DNA of 64,000 nucleotides from Gracilaria gracilis (Eukaryota; Rhodophyta; Florideophyceae; Gracilariales; Gracilariaceae): assembly GCA_030374805.1 (NCBI GenBank), contig JARGSG010000023.1, positions 186,001 through 250,000 on the forward strand, in the 5' to 3' direction. This document shows positions 43,037 through 54,312 of this stretch, piece after piece (position 1 is the first letter of the stretch; each line of letters opens with the position of its first letter). Both the position numbers and the translations under genes were made by a program. The notes under the pieces are model-generated. The model ran no database searches. It was not told the origin of the DNA and saw only the letters and a list, made by a program, of their open reading frames with translations.

Positions 43037-43897
43037 GGTGTGATGAGTACCGTGAGGGAGTGGTTGAGACGGCGAGCATTCGGCCGCAGGGGTGAAGCGA
43101 ATCGGCTTTTTATCCACAATGGGTGAGTCACTAGAGCTGATGCTCAAAAACCTCCACCCGTTCGGGGCCCCATGCTGGTTCGACCATTAAGGTATCGGCA
43201 TTGGTCGCCGATAGCGCGCCGTCCTTTGAGGTTACCGCGTCCGATTGACCAACATGGGGAACCAACAATCGCCGTGTACCGCTACGGGTGCGAGCCCGCA
43301 CGCTGGTACCAGGGCTACCCATGTGGTTCAGATAAGGATCGGGGGTCACCATAAACGGATTCAACCTTGTCGGTCGGACGAAAAGCCACGGTGGCGCGAG
43401 CCCGCGTAGACAAACCGCAAAGGGGTGCGAAGGCAACCAGAAGGGAGAACGGTGGAACAACCTCGATGGAGTCAGCGGCAATGCCTCGAAGGGTTGGTAC
43501 TCGAACCTCGAAGGGACAGAGAGACACGCCGCAACCAAGTGGGCGCCAAAATCCTTCACGGTACAGTGCCCAAACGAGCTCGAAGGCGCAACCCGCCACC
43601 CCCACTTGGTATACCGACACGGTAAAAGGGTCCAAGCCGGGCAGCCAAAAAGGTACAACCTTGGAGGTATGCAATGGGCGCGCGTCGCGCCCAAACCACA
43701 AATGGGAATGGATAGAGCCGCAACCGGTGATGACCAAGGTGGTGACCAGAGTGCGTTCGGCGATGCAAAGCCGACGCGACGCACGGCGCGAGATGGCACA
43801 AAGGCTGCGACAGGGACCAAATTGGTACGACGATGCCACCGACTTGGTGAAAGGATCTAGGAGCCACGAGGGCGTGGCTCAGGGTAGGAAGGGGGTC
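43037..43897. other. Gypsy-2 region between the antisense ATG and the 3' LTR
   Basis: A second minus-strand frame (43820-43131) ends by a one-base insertion (five A for four in gypsy-1 at about 43145) and has TTG, not ATG, at its start. It may be the antisense transcript leader or a lost N-terminal extension. A hairpin GAGCCACG (43861-43868) / CGTGGCTC (43873-43880) precedes the purine tract GTAGGAAGGGGGTC, which ends at 43897. Confidence 0.6.
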
Positions 43898-44405
43898 TGT
43901 AGTACAATGAGACCTCAATGGGTTGGTGCCACGTGGGTCTACTGGTGCGCCTTGCTGGCTGCACTGTACCCAATTGGTATTCTGTATTTTATAATTTCTA
44001 ATTTCTAATTTATAGTCTAGGATAGTTTAGCATTGCTGGCCCATGACAGTAGGTCATGGGCACAGCCGATGACGTCATGCCCGCAGGGAAGATCGGCGTC
44101 GGTGCACCTTGTATATATTGTGGTGCACCTCGCCTTCCCCCTCGGGTATTGTAAAGTCAGGCACCATTAGGGCAGTAACTATACCATCTTGGTCACTTGC
44201 TACTCTATTGCTAATCAGGTTTTACCGCGCGTCGACGTCTACTACCGTACACCTACACGGTCTAGACTAGTTGCCCCGCCGTTTGCCCCTGCGGGTTTCA
44301 GGTGCCCTACTATCATATTGGTTGTGTGTTTTTCCCCTTTAGGTTGAGCCCTCGCGCGCTCCCTCTAGCAGGCGGACCCCACACCTTATCGGTATTTGTA
44401 CGACA
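43898..44405 (+). repeat. Gypsy-2 3' LTR (508 bp)
   Basis: TGTAGTACAATG...GTACGACA. About 6 substitutions and one 7-bp indel against the 5' copy. The duplication CCACG follows at 44406-44410. Confidence 0.95.
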
Positions 44406-44410
44406 CCACG

Positions 44411-45633
44411 CACCGTGTTGCATCTGTCCTCCGGAAGCCTGGCACTGGTCAACATCACCTTTCTAGTAGCCGACAACGACCTGGCCTGTGAAGAACTGCT
44501 AATCGGACGCCCCGTTTTACGCCACCTTCGAGTTGACACAGAGACACTGCTTGAAAACAATCGGTTTGCACTGAATGGCGCCGATTGCTCAGAGGTCGGC
44601 AACCCAACCGTCAACTCCAACGACGGCTACGTAAGCCGTCTAATGATCGCGAGGCTCCACAAGGACTGTGTGGCCAGTGGTGCAAGTGAAGGCTCTCGAG
44701 TCGCCTCCAACCGCCCACGAGTGGACTACAACGCCGCCAGACAGAACCAGGACCCTTTTCCTGACCCCGCACTACTCGACCGCATTGACAATGACCAGCA
44801 CGATGACATTGAAGCTGCACTGACCGAGATGGTGGAAGGCGCACGCCGGACTGGCATGAGTGAGAATCACTTGAATGAGCTGAACACCATTATTCAGGAA
44901 CATAAGAACATTTTTCGTGTCTCACTCTCAGCAGGCCCACCAGCACATATCAGGCCTTTGAGGATTGAACTTACGCCAGACGCAAAGCCTGTACGGGTAA
45001 GACTCCGCAACTACTCTCAAGAACAACGAAAGTTTCTCGAAAACTTTGTAGGAGACCTTGTTCGGACTGGAATGGTCTACGCCAACTCAACCTCAGCATG
45101 GGCCAGCGCGCCTTTGATTGTTCCGAAGCCGGGCCCAGCTCGTTTTCGATTCACCGTGGATCTCCGCCCAGTGAACAAGTACACCGTCAAACACCAGTTC
45201 CCGATGCCGAACATAGAGCAAGAACTAACGAAACTCGCAGGTTCGAAATTCTTTGCCACGTTCGACCTTTCTCATGGGTATTGGCAGTTTCCCCTCCACG
45301 AAGACTCTCAAGCGCTCCAGTCCTTTATCACCCCCGATGGGATTTTCTCGCCGACTCGCGTCCTGCACGGCACCACTAACGTAACCACCCACCTTCAGTC
45401 TGTCTTAGCAGAAATCTTTCCGACAGAACTCCGTCGACAGCTTCTGTACTGGCTCGACGACATTCTGTTGCACAACAAGTCCGTGGATGGGCTTCTAGAG
45501 GCAATTCGAAAACTATTCAGGCTTTGTGCAGAATACTCCATACGCCTGCATCCCAGGAAATGCATCCTGTTTGCAACGTCTATTCGTTGGTGTGGAAGAA
45601 TCATTACTGGGGAAGGGGTGAAATACGATCCTC
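44411..45633 (+). CDS. Gypsy-3 protease end and reverse transcriptase (middle segment)
   Basis: It joins in frame to 32969. The retropepsin C-terminus is ELLIGRPVLRHL. A linker leads into RT with SAWASAPLIVPK, FATFDLSHGYWQF and the catalytic WLDDILLH (W in place of the usual Y or F). Copia-2 interrupts after base 45633 at a KYDP codon stretch, where RT passes into the connection. In place, the frame runs on to a stop in the copia-2 LTR. Confidence 0.9.
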
Positions 45634-45846
45634 TCTCAGTGACTTTGAATATTTGAACCTTTGTGTTATCACTTACGTGACCTTTCATTGTATTTGAACT
45701 TGTATTGTTTACGAGAGCATAGAACTACTATCTCCATGCTCTCGTGTGTTTTGTTTGCCTATAAATGGAGGACTGCTATCTCAGACTCTGCAGAAGCAGT
45801 CCTCAACTCACATCGTCTTGTTTTCAACCTGCCTCTCCTTCTGACA
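45634..45846 (+). repeat. Copia-2 5' LTR (213 bp)
   Basis: TCTCAGTGAC...TTCTGACA. A perfect 10-bp hairpin ACGAGAGCAT (45711-45720) / ATGCTCTCGT (45737-45746) lies 14 bp upstream of a TATAAA box (45761-45766). Confidence 0.93.
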
Positions 45847-45860
45847 GGTTATGGGCCCAG
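45847..45860 (+). other. Copia-2 primer-binding site (tRNA-iMet anticodon arm)
   Basis: GGTTATGGGCCCAG directly after the LTR is the complement of CTGGGCCCATAACC, the anticodon stem-loop of eukaryotic initiator tRNA-Met. Confidence 0.75.
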
Positions 45861-45986
45861 ACAACGTCATTCTGCCGACAATCTTATCCTTTTTTTTGTT
45901 TATCTCTATTCTGTTTCCTTCATCGTTTTCTTGTGCTGCGTGAAAATTGTTTTTCGTCTTCTATTGAGACGCTAGTGTTGCATAAC

Positions 45987-48416
45987 ATGGACACTGACAA
46001 TGGCAAAACAAGGATTAAGCCTTTTGAAGAAAAACATGATTACAAATTATGGAGGATACGTATTGATGCTGCATGCCACGCGAAAGGCATTGGAGAAGTG
46101 CTGAGTCAGGTTCGGAATCCCTTTAGTTCTGATGAAGAGAAGAAAGCCGAATGGGAGTTCAACAAAAAGGAAGCCAGTGGGCTAATTGTTTCTGCGCTTT
46201 CAGACGAAGCTCTGCGAGTTGTTCAGAGCGATATCGGTCACCCTTGTAAGATGTTGAAGAAACTTGATGACAGATTTGCGTCAACTTCAACTGCGTCTCG
46301 CATTGTCAAGATGTGCGAGCTGGTCAACATGAGGTACACCGAAATTCACCAAAACATGGGAAAGCACGTTGATAAAATGGGTAGTGTCCTTGAACAACTT
46401 GCTGCCATGGAGACCAAGCTCCCAGAAGAATTATCTGTGGCACTATTGGTCTCATCAATAACTGCCTCGGAACTGAATCCCGTTTGCGCAGCAATCAAGA
46501 CCCTATCAACTGAAAACACTAACTGGGACAGTGTCACAACTCGTCTCTTGGATGAAGTACGTACATTGGAAACCCATGTTTCGGAAAGAGTTGCAACCGC
46601 AAGGCCAAAGTGTGCTATCTGTAAAAAGGATAATCACACTACCAATCGGTGTTACCTCAACCCAATGAATCCGAAAAACAGACTAAAACTCTCTGAAACA
46701 CAAACCGATAAAACCAGTCAAAGTGAGTCAGACAATGTATCTCAACGACTTGATGGCAACTTTTCAAAAGCTTCAACTAAGACCAAGACCCGTGCTGCTG
46801 TTGTTCGAGTTCAGGCAATGGCTACAAGAAGCCATGACGAAAACCTAATGATGCTGGATTCCGGATCCACTACTCATCTCACACAATCATCGTCGCTACT
46901 AAGCGAAAGCAAAGCATGCAGTGTTCCAATTGCTCTGGGAGACAACTCAGAAATCACTGCAACCCAGAAAGGACTGATGCCTGTGAAGTGGTCCCATGAA
47001 GGTACAAACACTGTTGTCACGCTCAGTAACACGTTGGTATCCCCAGATATTGCAATGAACCTTCTGTCTATACCCGCACTCACTTCTAAGCAACTGGCAG
47101 TGCTCTTTCTACCGGAAGTGGCCTACATCATTGACCTGCAGGACAATCTTCGAATCATTGGTAATGCCCCAAGGAATCCAGATGGACTGTACTACATTCC
47201 CGGAAACCATTCGTCTTTAACAAAACCGATTCCCGCCAGCAATTCTCCTCACATTGCAGCTATGATGGCCCGCATCCCAGAGATCATCGAAAATGATGGA
47301 GAATCTCGACCCTCGTCCGTCACAGATTCTGCATCTGACGACGATGAATCTGTTCCACATCCTACACCTGAAGAAGAAACTGCAGAGATTGATGTCCAAA
47401 CGCAAGACGTAACTTTGTGGCACAATCGCTTTGGCCATACTGCAACAATGCCTGAAATGAAACGTCTACTCCAGCACGAACTGCTCTCTGTCTCTCGTCA
47501 ACAACGCCTGGATTGTACTCCTTGTGCACGAGGTAAATTTCGTCGCAGTTTCCGTGGTTCTTTGACCTCTGCTAAACGACCTGGAAATCTTCACACGGAT
47601 ATTACCTTTGTTGGCAGTGAGTCTGAAAGCGGTCACCTGTACTACATGGTTATTGTAGATGATTTCACGCGCTATCTATTCGCTGCGCCACTTGTGCGCA
47701 AAAGTGATTCATCTGACCTCATTCTCGAGTACTTCCACTGGTTCGAGCGCCAATCTGGTGAACTAGTCCACTGTCTTCATTCTGATGGCGGCTCCGAATT
47801 TTTCAAGGCACAGAAGACCCTGAAACGCCTTGGTGTTGAAATCACCACAACCACAGCACATAATCCATCCTCCAATGGCTTGGCTGAACGACACATTGCT
47901 ATCCCTATGGGACCCATTAGGGCATGCCTGGATCAAGCCCACCTCCCACTCTCTTACTGGCCAGAGGCCCTACAACACGTGGTATTCTGCAAAAACGTCA
48001 ACATCCATCGCAGCACCGGACATATTCCTTTCATCCAATTCCTTGAAAAGTTCCCACACGATGTTAAACATCTCTGAACCTTTGGGTGCCGTGCCCTGGT
48101 AGAGCAGAACCCCGATTCTCGTAAGAAACTGGAACCGCGACTCGTGGAAGGAATCAATCTGGGTCATATCCACGGTGGTATGTACAAAATTCTTACCAAG
48201 AATGGCGTCACCCACTCTAAGCATGTCCGTTTCATTGAGGAAGAGTTCCCGGGTCTCTCTCGGATCGATTGCTCCGTCCCGCCTCCTCCGATGAACACCA
48301 ATGTTCCTCAAACCCTCTCCAGTTCCGACTCTAGCGATGATGAAAGCGACAGTTCTAGCGAACCCCATGTACCGCTAGCTACCGATCCTCCTGAGTCAGC
48401 ACCCCCAACCTCCTGA
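45987..48416 (+). pseudogene. Copia-2 Gag-protease-integrase, one internal stop
   Basis: ATG 45987. Gag core, zinc knuckle CAICKKDNHTTNRC, protease LDSGSTTHL, integrase zinc region HNRFGH...CTPCARGK, core residues TDITF, HSDGGSEF and SSNGLAERH. TGA at 48075-48077 interrupts a stretch that ordinarily reads HLR-x-FG, probably from CGA. The same frame then runs through an acidic Ser/Asp linker to TGA 48414-48416, where the frame must change to reach RT. Confidence 0.9.
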
Positions 48417-50164
48417 ATGAGTCAGTCGACGACTCTGACCACTCATTCTGCAGTGACAGTAGTTCAGGTCTCACTCATTACCCCGAGAAGCCGTCGACGT
48501 ACGACCCGGATCTAGGTGGGTATGCTTCTGACTCCAAGACTGAAGTTGCCAATACTGTTCGTACGCTTCCCGATTCGATTAGTACATCGGACGAGCCGAC
48601 ATTGAGACAAGCACTCTCATCCCCAGAAGCTCACTATTGGATGGATGCCATTCGAACAGAATTTGAGACGATTCGCAGCCTTGGTACATATGAAGAGGCT
48701 GCCCCAGACCATGGTCAAGCAATTCCTTCGGGACTCATCTTCCGCCTCAAGCGAGATCACAATGGACAGCCAACTCGCTTCAAAGCCAGGCTTGTGGCCA
48801 GGGGAAACTTTCAAACTGTATCTGATACAGAAAATCTCTATGCACCCGTACTAAACTTTGAGATATTTCGAATGATGATGGTCCTCTCTACAGCGATGAA
48901 CTGGGATCGTCAACATGTGGATGTCAAAGGAGCTTTCCTTCACGCCGCAATACCAACAGATTCCCCTGTTTGGATCAAGCTTCCGACCATTGCAAATGTA
49001 GATGAAGCAGATGGACGTATTGTGAAATTGATCAAATCGCTGTATGGAACACGCGGAGCCCCACGACTTTGGTTCAACGATCTTTCTACCTACCTGTGTT
49101 CCATTGGATTCAAATCTCTTCAATACGCCCCTTGCGTCTTTGTCCATGGGACTGGTACAAACACGGTTTTCGTCCTCGCATATGTGGATGACCTCAGTAT
49201 TTTTGGCCCTACTTGTTTAACTTCTTGGGTGAATGACAAACTGCGTACTCACTGTGAAATCTCTGATCTCGGGCGAACCGATTTGTATCTTGGGGTTTCA
49301 ATTGAAGAGAACGAAGGTAGCATCTTACTCCACCAACAGCCACTTGTTGAGAAAATCATCCACATGTGTCACCTGGAGCGTACTTTACCTCTGAGTACCC
49401 CTCTTCCGCAGTCTCACTGTCTTTACGATGCCCTAGTTGTTCCAACGGACCACGAACGATCGGTCATGCTCAACGTTCCGTACAAAGAAGTACTTGGTTC
49501 ATTGCTATATCTCAGCACACGCACGCGCCCTGACTTGGCGACCTCTGTCTCTATGTTAGGCAAATTTGCTGCGCATCCGCTACCTCAACACTGGCAATGT
49601 ATGAAGAAAGTTGTACGCTATCTAATTGGAACAAAGAACTATGGTTTACAAATTCCTCGCACAGCCACTACAGCGGTTTGCTCTTGGTCCGATGCGCACT
49701 GGGGCCGTGATTTTGAAAAGCGTCGTTCTAGGGGGGGTTTTGTAATCACCGTTGGAGATGTCCCCGTGATATGGAGTTCGAAGCTTCAGAAGTCTACTGC
49801 CCTTTCTACAACCGAAGCTGAGTTCTACGCGTTGTCAGAGTGCATTAAGCAGGTATCCTGGATAAGGAATGTGTTTCATGAGCTCAGAATCCAACTGTTG
49901 TGCCCTATTCCATTACTGCAGAACAACCTTGGAGCAATTTCCTGGACACAAGCGGACTACGGTATGCGCAAGGTAAAACATATAGAAATCCGATTTCATC
50001 ATGTTTTGGACGCCGTGAGTCAAGGTCGTGTCACAATCCAGCATGTTTCATCTGCGAAAAACCGCGCCGATATATTTACAAAGTCTCTGATCGGAGAGTT
50101 GTTTGTATCTCACCGCAAAGCTCTCCATGTTGCTCCCGTATCGGGCGAGGGGGGCTCTCAGTGA
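48417..50164 (+). pseudogene. Copia-2 reverse transcriptase and RNase H
   Basis: The second frame is open from about 48400 and carries FKARLVARGNFQ, VDVKGAFLHAA, YVDDLSIFG (catalytic YVDD), then RNase H with SDAHWG (His in place of the more usual Asp), STTEAEFYAL and KHIEIRFHHVLD. One frameshift between 48380 and 48416 separates it from the integrase. The stop codon TGA 50162-50164 is inside the 3' LTR. Confidence 0.9.
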
Positions 50165-50368
50165 CTTTGAATATTTGAACCTTTGTGTTATCACTTACGT
50201 GACCTTTCATTGTATTTGAACTTGTATTGTTTACGAGAGCATAGAACTACTATCTCCATGCTCTCGTGTGTTTTGTTTGCCTATAAATGGAGGACTGCTA
50301 TCTCAGACTCTACAGAAGCAGTCTTCAACTCACATCGTCTTGTTTTCAACCTGCCTCTCCTTCTGACA
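50156..50368 (+). repeat. Copia-2 3' LTR (213 bp)
   Basis: Preceded by the purine tract GCGAGGGGGGC ending at 50155. Termini and hairpin as in the 5' copy. Confidence 0.93.
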
Positions 50369-50373
50369 TCCTC

Positions 50374-52622
50374 GACAGCTCGAAGGTCTGCTCCGAATGG
50401 AACTTCCATCCAACGGGGCACACTTGCAGCAGTTCCTTTGTGCCCTGCAGAGGGTCAAGATGAGCATCCCAGACTTCTCCAACCTCACCCTACCGCTGCA
50501 TCACTTTCTTGAGAAGGTGTATACGAAGGCTGGCAAGCGCACCAAGACGTCCGTGGCCAAGGTAGATCTCGCATCGCTTGGATGGTCCGACGACGAAACC
50601 AAGGCATTTTGTGCGTGCAAAGATGCCCTTGCACACAGCGTCACACTCTCTCACAGGGACGAGGAACAGAGACTTGTAGTGTATACAGACGCCTCTGACA
50701 ACATCTGGTCTGGAATCATCACGCAAGTCCCCCTGTCCGATCTGAACAAACCTCACGAAGAGCAACGCCACAGTCCTTTGGCTTTCTGCTCTGGTCTTTT
50801 CAACTCTTCACAGCTAGGATGGTCAACTCTGGAAAAAGAAGCATTTGCTATTCTGTCCACTCTGGAACGAATGCATTGGATGGTTGCAATTTCAGCAGGT
50901 TTCGATCTTTACACCGATCACAACAACCTCATTTTCATCTTTGACCCGCTTTCAATCATCCCGGATCTAAGTCTACCATCCGTTCGCAAGGTCCTTCGCT
51001 GGGCAGTGAAGTTAAGTGCGTACAACTACACGTGCTTTCACATCAAAGGCATATTCAATGTGTGGGCAGACATGCTCACGCGTTGGGCCGCCTCACCAAC
51101 AGTACGCCGTCTGGTGAAGATTCCTGTCCTACCCTCAAGCTCTGCGGAAGAATTTTCATGGCCAACAGCCGACGAAATTTCCGCGGTGCAGTCAGAAAGT
51201 GACTGCTCGCGACCAGCAGGTCTACGAAAGGAAGATGGCCTCTGGAAATTCAGCGATGGTGTGATATGGATTCCAAAGAGTTCAGAGAAGCTTCAGCTTC
51301 GTTTGTGCATATTCGCGCATACGGGTCCCTCTGGACATCGCGGCCGCAACCCAACCAGGGCAAACCTTCGCCAAAAGTTCTTCTGGCCGACCCAAAGGGA
51401 TGACATCCACACCTTTGTCCGCACTTGCATCCACTGCATTTCCACAACTGGTGGAGCAAAGGTTCCCCGACAGTTCGGTCCCGCAGTTCATGGCACCGCG
51501 CCGAACGACTTGCTTCAGTTCGACTACATCGAGATCGGACCCAGCCATGGTGGAGAGAAGTATATTCTCATGCTACGGGACGATCACTCTGACTAGAAGT
51601 GGCTGTTTGCATTCCACAGCACTGCAGCTGAGAACGCGGCGCAGGCGATTGTCGACTGGTGTGCAGCATTCGCAGTTCCAAATGGCCTCATGTCGGATGG
51701 TCCCACTCATTTTCGAAACGAGACCGTGCGCTTACTCTCCAAGGCTCTCCGCGTCCCCCACCACTTCACACTTCCCTATACTCCGTGGAGCAACGGCGCA
51801 GTCGAGCGCCTAGGGAGGGAAATTTTGCGCACACTACGAGCGCTGACATCGGAACTACAGATGGACTTCAAGGAGTGGACCGATTTACTACCGGTAGTTC
51901 AGAGCGTCCTGAACAATTTTCCCTCGCCTCATCGAATGAACACCTCGCCTGTCACAGCTTTTATGGGCATGAAATCGACACCTCCGATCGAATCATTTCT
52001 AAGATCTTCGACACAGAAGACAACGGAAGTCTCAAATGTCGTTCGCGAGCGCTGCTTAAACATCAAAGCCCTACAAGACGCGTGTGTTGCGTTGCATTCA
52101 CTGGTACAGGATGGTTTACAGAAGAATCGAGAAGCATCCAGGAAGAAATCCAGGAAGGGAATTCTTCCCAACTTTGTGGAAGGAGATTTTGTTTTGCTTG
52201 CCCGTGAAGAGTTTCACGCTGGTGAAAAGTTGGCCCTGCGCTGGCGGGGCCCTCGACGTATTCTGAAAGCACTCTCGGATTATGTTTTCCAAGTGGAAGA
52301 CCTTTGCAACGGAGCTGCGGAGGACATACATGGCTCCAGGCTGAAGTATTATCATGACGGCTCATTGGATACAGACGCTATCATGTCGCATTTAATTTCG
52401 TCTGAGACCGGCATGCCTGTTGCACGGCTGATGAAACTTGTGCAAAAGCCCGAAGGTCTCATGGTACAGGTCCGCTGGAAGGCACTAAGTTCGAATGAGG
52501 ACACTATCGAACCTCTATCGCGCATCTACGGCGATGTTCCGGTCATGCTGAAGCGCTTGCTTAATCGCAAGAACACACCAGCCGAATTGGCGCAGAGAGC
52601 TCGTTTGCAACTCTCTCTTTGA
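50374..52622 (+). pseudogene. Gypsy-3 RNase H, integrase and chromodomain (last segment), one stop
   Basis: It joins in frame to 45633. RNase H has VVYTDASDNIWSG and TLEKEAFAI. Integrase has a zinc region HTGPSGHRG...CIHC, catalytic FDYIEIG, SDGPTHF and SNGAVERLGRE. TAG at 51594-51596 falls between the first two catalytic acids, where TAC is likely original. The C-terminus has a chromodomain-like fold: VARLMKLVQ, MVQVRWKALSSNEDTIEP. The final stop lies 10 bp before the 3' LTR. Confidence 0.92.
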
Positions 52623-52632
52623 AAGAGGGGAG

Positions 52633-52891
52633 TGTAGCCGTTAACGGCTCTAAGACGCCGTTTACGGCTCTGCGCTGCAGGCGGAACCCAAAGAGGAATC
52701 AGGTTCCGCCTCCAACCACGCGCGCGTAGGTAGCAACCGCGTAGGTGACCAATGCGCAAGCAACACCCTAGACTAGTGTCGCTACCTTTTTCGCCCGCGC
52801 AGTCGTGGCATTTAAGCCACGACTCGACGCCTTCTCAGTAAAGAGCGGGTATCGAACTTCATCATCGAAACGACTTGCGTAGTTCGCTACA
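52633..52891 (+). repeat. Gypsy-3 3' LTR (259 bp)
   Basis: Preceded by the purine tract GAAAGAGGGGAG ending at 52632. About 2 differences from the 5' copy. The duplication TTATG follows. Confidence 0.94.
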
Positions 52892-53167
52892 TTATGGTAT
52901 TATACAAGACGTCTGTAAGAGAATGAAGGCGAGGGAGGTTGGTACAACATGTTTACCGAATGATCGACAGTTTAGAGCTGCAGTGACACTGCCGATGACT
53001 AGATTGGAATGTAGCTATGCCTCGACAGGCTTGTCTATTTAACTTCCTTGAGAACCATTGCTTCATCAAGCATTAACGGGTACAAGGGTTCATGTCCACT
53101 AGCTGGACGGGTGCCACTCTATTAACCCTTCTACTCCGTGTGGAAACACATTTGCCCTACTAAGCCT

Positions 53168-53428
53168 TGTGGAGAGACTGAAACGCTCCAGTGGAACTAT
53201 CTGGTGCGAGACGTTGTGCTGCACCTTCGTGCAGCACAAACGGCTAGACCAGGTCAGCTGAACGTTCCAAACGGGCTGTGACAAAGCACACAAAATACAA
53301 GAGTTTGTATATTTGTGTGACTTAGTGGGTGGAAGCCGGCACTAGATAAGTACCAACTAGTGACAGTAAACTAGGCTGAGTTGAACCTTGGTTCAACCTT
53401 CGTGACCACACCCTGATATCTTTCTACA
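53168..53428 (+). repeat. Copia-3 5' LTR (261 bp)
   Basis: TGTGGAGAG...TTTCTACA. Two perfect hairpins: TTGTGCTGCAC (53214-53224) / GTGCAGCACAA (53229-53239), and GTTGAACC (53380-53387) / GGTTCAAC (53390-53397). Confidence 0.94.
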
Positions 53429-53442
53429 GGTTATAGGGCTCT
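53429..53442 (+). other. Copia-3 primer-binding site (variant)
   Basis: GGTTATAGGGCTCT directly follows the LTR. It resembles the GGTTATGGGCCCAG of copia-2 with one extra A and a C/T change, so the primer may again be the anticodon arm of initiator tRNA-Met, or another tRNA. Confidence 0.45.
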
Positions 53443-53493
53443 TCACGTGCTACTGATTGTACGATTCTACTCTGTTTTCTGAACTCAATCGCG

Positions 53494-54312
53494 TTCGTCA
53501 TGAACGATCTCTTAGTCGACGCCGCTTAACTTTGTATTCCGCTACTCAAGGCGGATAACTACTTCATGTGGTCGCACAAAATGGAACTTTTACTCCGTTC
53601 CAAGGGTGTTTGGCGACTGGATTGTGGCGTTGAGCACGTGCCGGAAAATGGAGAAGCTATTGAGAAGTTTGAAACGAAGCGCGACATTGCTCTCACATGC
53701 ATACTGCTCTCTGTTCATGAGTCTTGCGTGGCTCCCGTGATGACGATCAGGGATGCCACGGAAATATGGCAGAAGTTAGAGGCAAATTTCGAGATGGTGT
53801 CGCAAGCAAGCATCGACGCACTACTGGAACAGTATCAAGATATGCGTATGAACTCGGATAAACGCGTTTTAGACTACGTCAACCGCCTTGCGGTCATCGA
53901 GATGAAGCTTAATGGAATCGGACACAATCTGTTCGAAGCCGAAAAGCTCCGAGCTATTCTCAGGGGTCTCACGAAGGACTTCGACGTGAGAGCAGAAGTG
54001 ATAAATCAGACTGGAACAACGTTGAAGGATGCCATTCCTCGTTTAATCGCGAGAGAGGGGAAGTTGATAAAGGAACACAAGTCGTCTGGGTCGAGACCTG
54101 GGAACGTCAGCGCACTTCAGGCGCGTGCTAAATCATACGTCGAGAAGTGAAGGTGTCACTCATGCAAGAAGAAGGGCCACATCAAGCCCGATTGCTGGAA
54201 GAATCCGCTTAGCAAGAACTACAAAGGACGCAGTACCCGCTCCCGTGCGAAGGAGGCGGACAGAGATCACGATCGTGGACAGGAAGACGGTAACGACAGC
54301 ATTGTAGCTGGT
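53494..54312 (+). pseudogene. Copia-3 Gag
   Basis: An ATG near 53500 is followed after nine codons by TAA. The frame then runs from about 53530 through a UBN2-like Gag core (MWSHKMELLLRSKGVWRL) to TGA 54148-54150, directly before the zinc knuckle CHSCKKKGHIKPDC. The stop replaces what is probably CGA, a C-to-T change. The frame continues unbroken into pol. Confidence 0.85.

Larger units (their letters stand above)
32970..44405 (+). mobile_element. Gypsy-2: young chromodomain Ty3/gypsy retrotransposon with antisense gene
   Basis: LTRs at 32970-33470 (501 bp) and 43898-44405 (508 bp) are about 99% identical apart from one 7-bp difference. The duplication CCACG (32965-32969 and 44406-44410) lies in the protease of gypsy-3. 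Order: LTR, primer-binding site, gag, pol with chromodomain, minus-strand gene, hairpin, purine tract, LTR. Pol (1,420 codons) and the antisense gene (699 codons) are open. Gag is broken by a 28-bp deletion and one stop, so this copy could move only with help. Confidence 0.97.
45634..50368 (+). mobile_element. Copia-2: Ty1/copia retrotransposon inserted in gypsy-3 RT
   Basis: 213-bp LTRs (45634-45846 and 50156-50368) differ at about 2 sites. The duplication TCCTC (45629-45633 and 50369-50373) sets the termini as TCTCAG...CTGACA. One polyprotein with an in-frame TGA and a single frameshift; otherwise complete. Confidence 0.95.
31364..52891 (+). mobile_element. Gypsy-3: Ty3/gypsy retrotransposon split by gypsy-2 and copia-2
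   Basis: 259-bp LTRs (31364-31622 and 52633-52891) differ at only about 2 sites. The duplication TTATG flanks it (31359-31363 and 52892-52896). Removing gypsy-2 and copia-2 with one copy of each duplication leaves about 5.35 kb with one continuous gag-pro-RT-RNase H-integrase-chromodomain frame of 1,585 codons, broken only by a TAG at 51594-51596. It is a recent element that was itself hit twice soon after. Confidence 0.95.

Noticed and set aside
43131-43820. Second antisense gene upstream of the 699-codon gene
   Set aside because: It has no ATG near its start and in gypsy-1 it is continuous with the main antisense frame. It is better read as a leader or lost extension.
31684-52622. Gypsy-3 gene segments as exons of a spliced host gene
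   Set aside because: The gaps are complete retrotransposons with target duplications, not introns.
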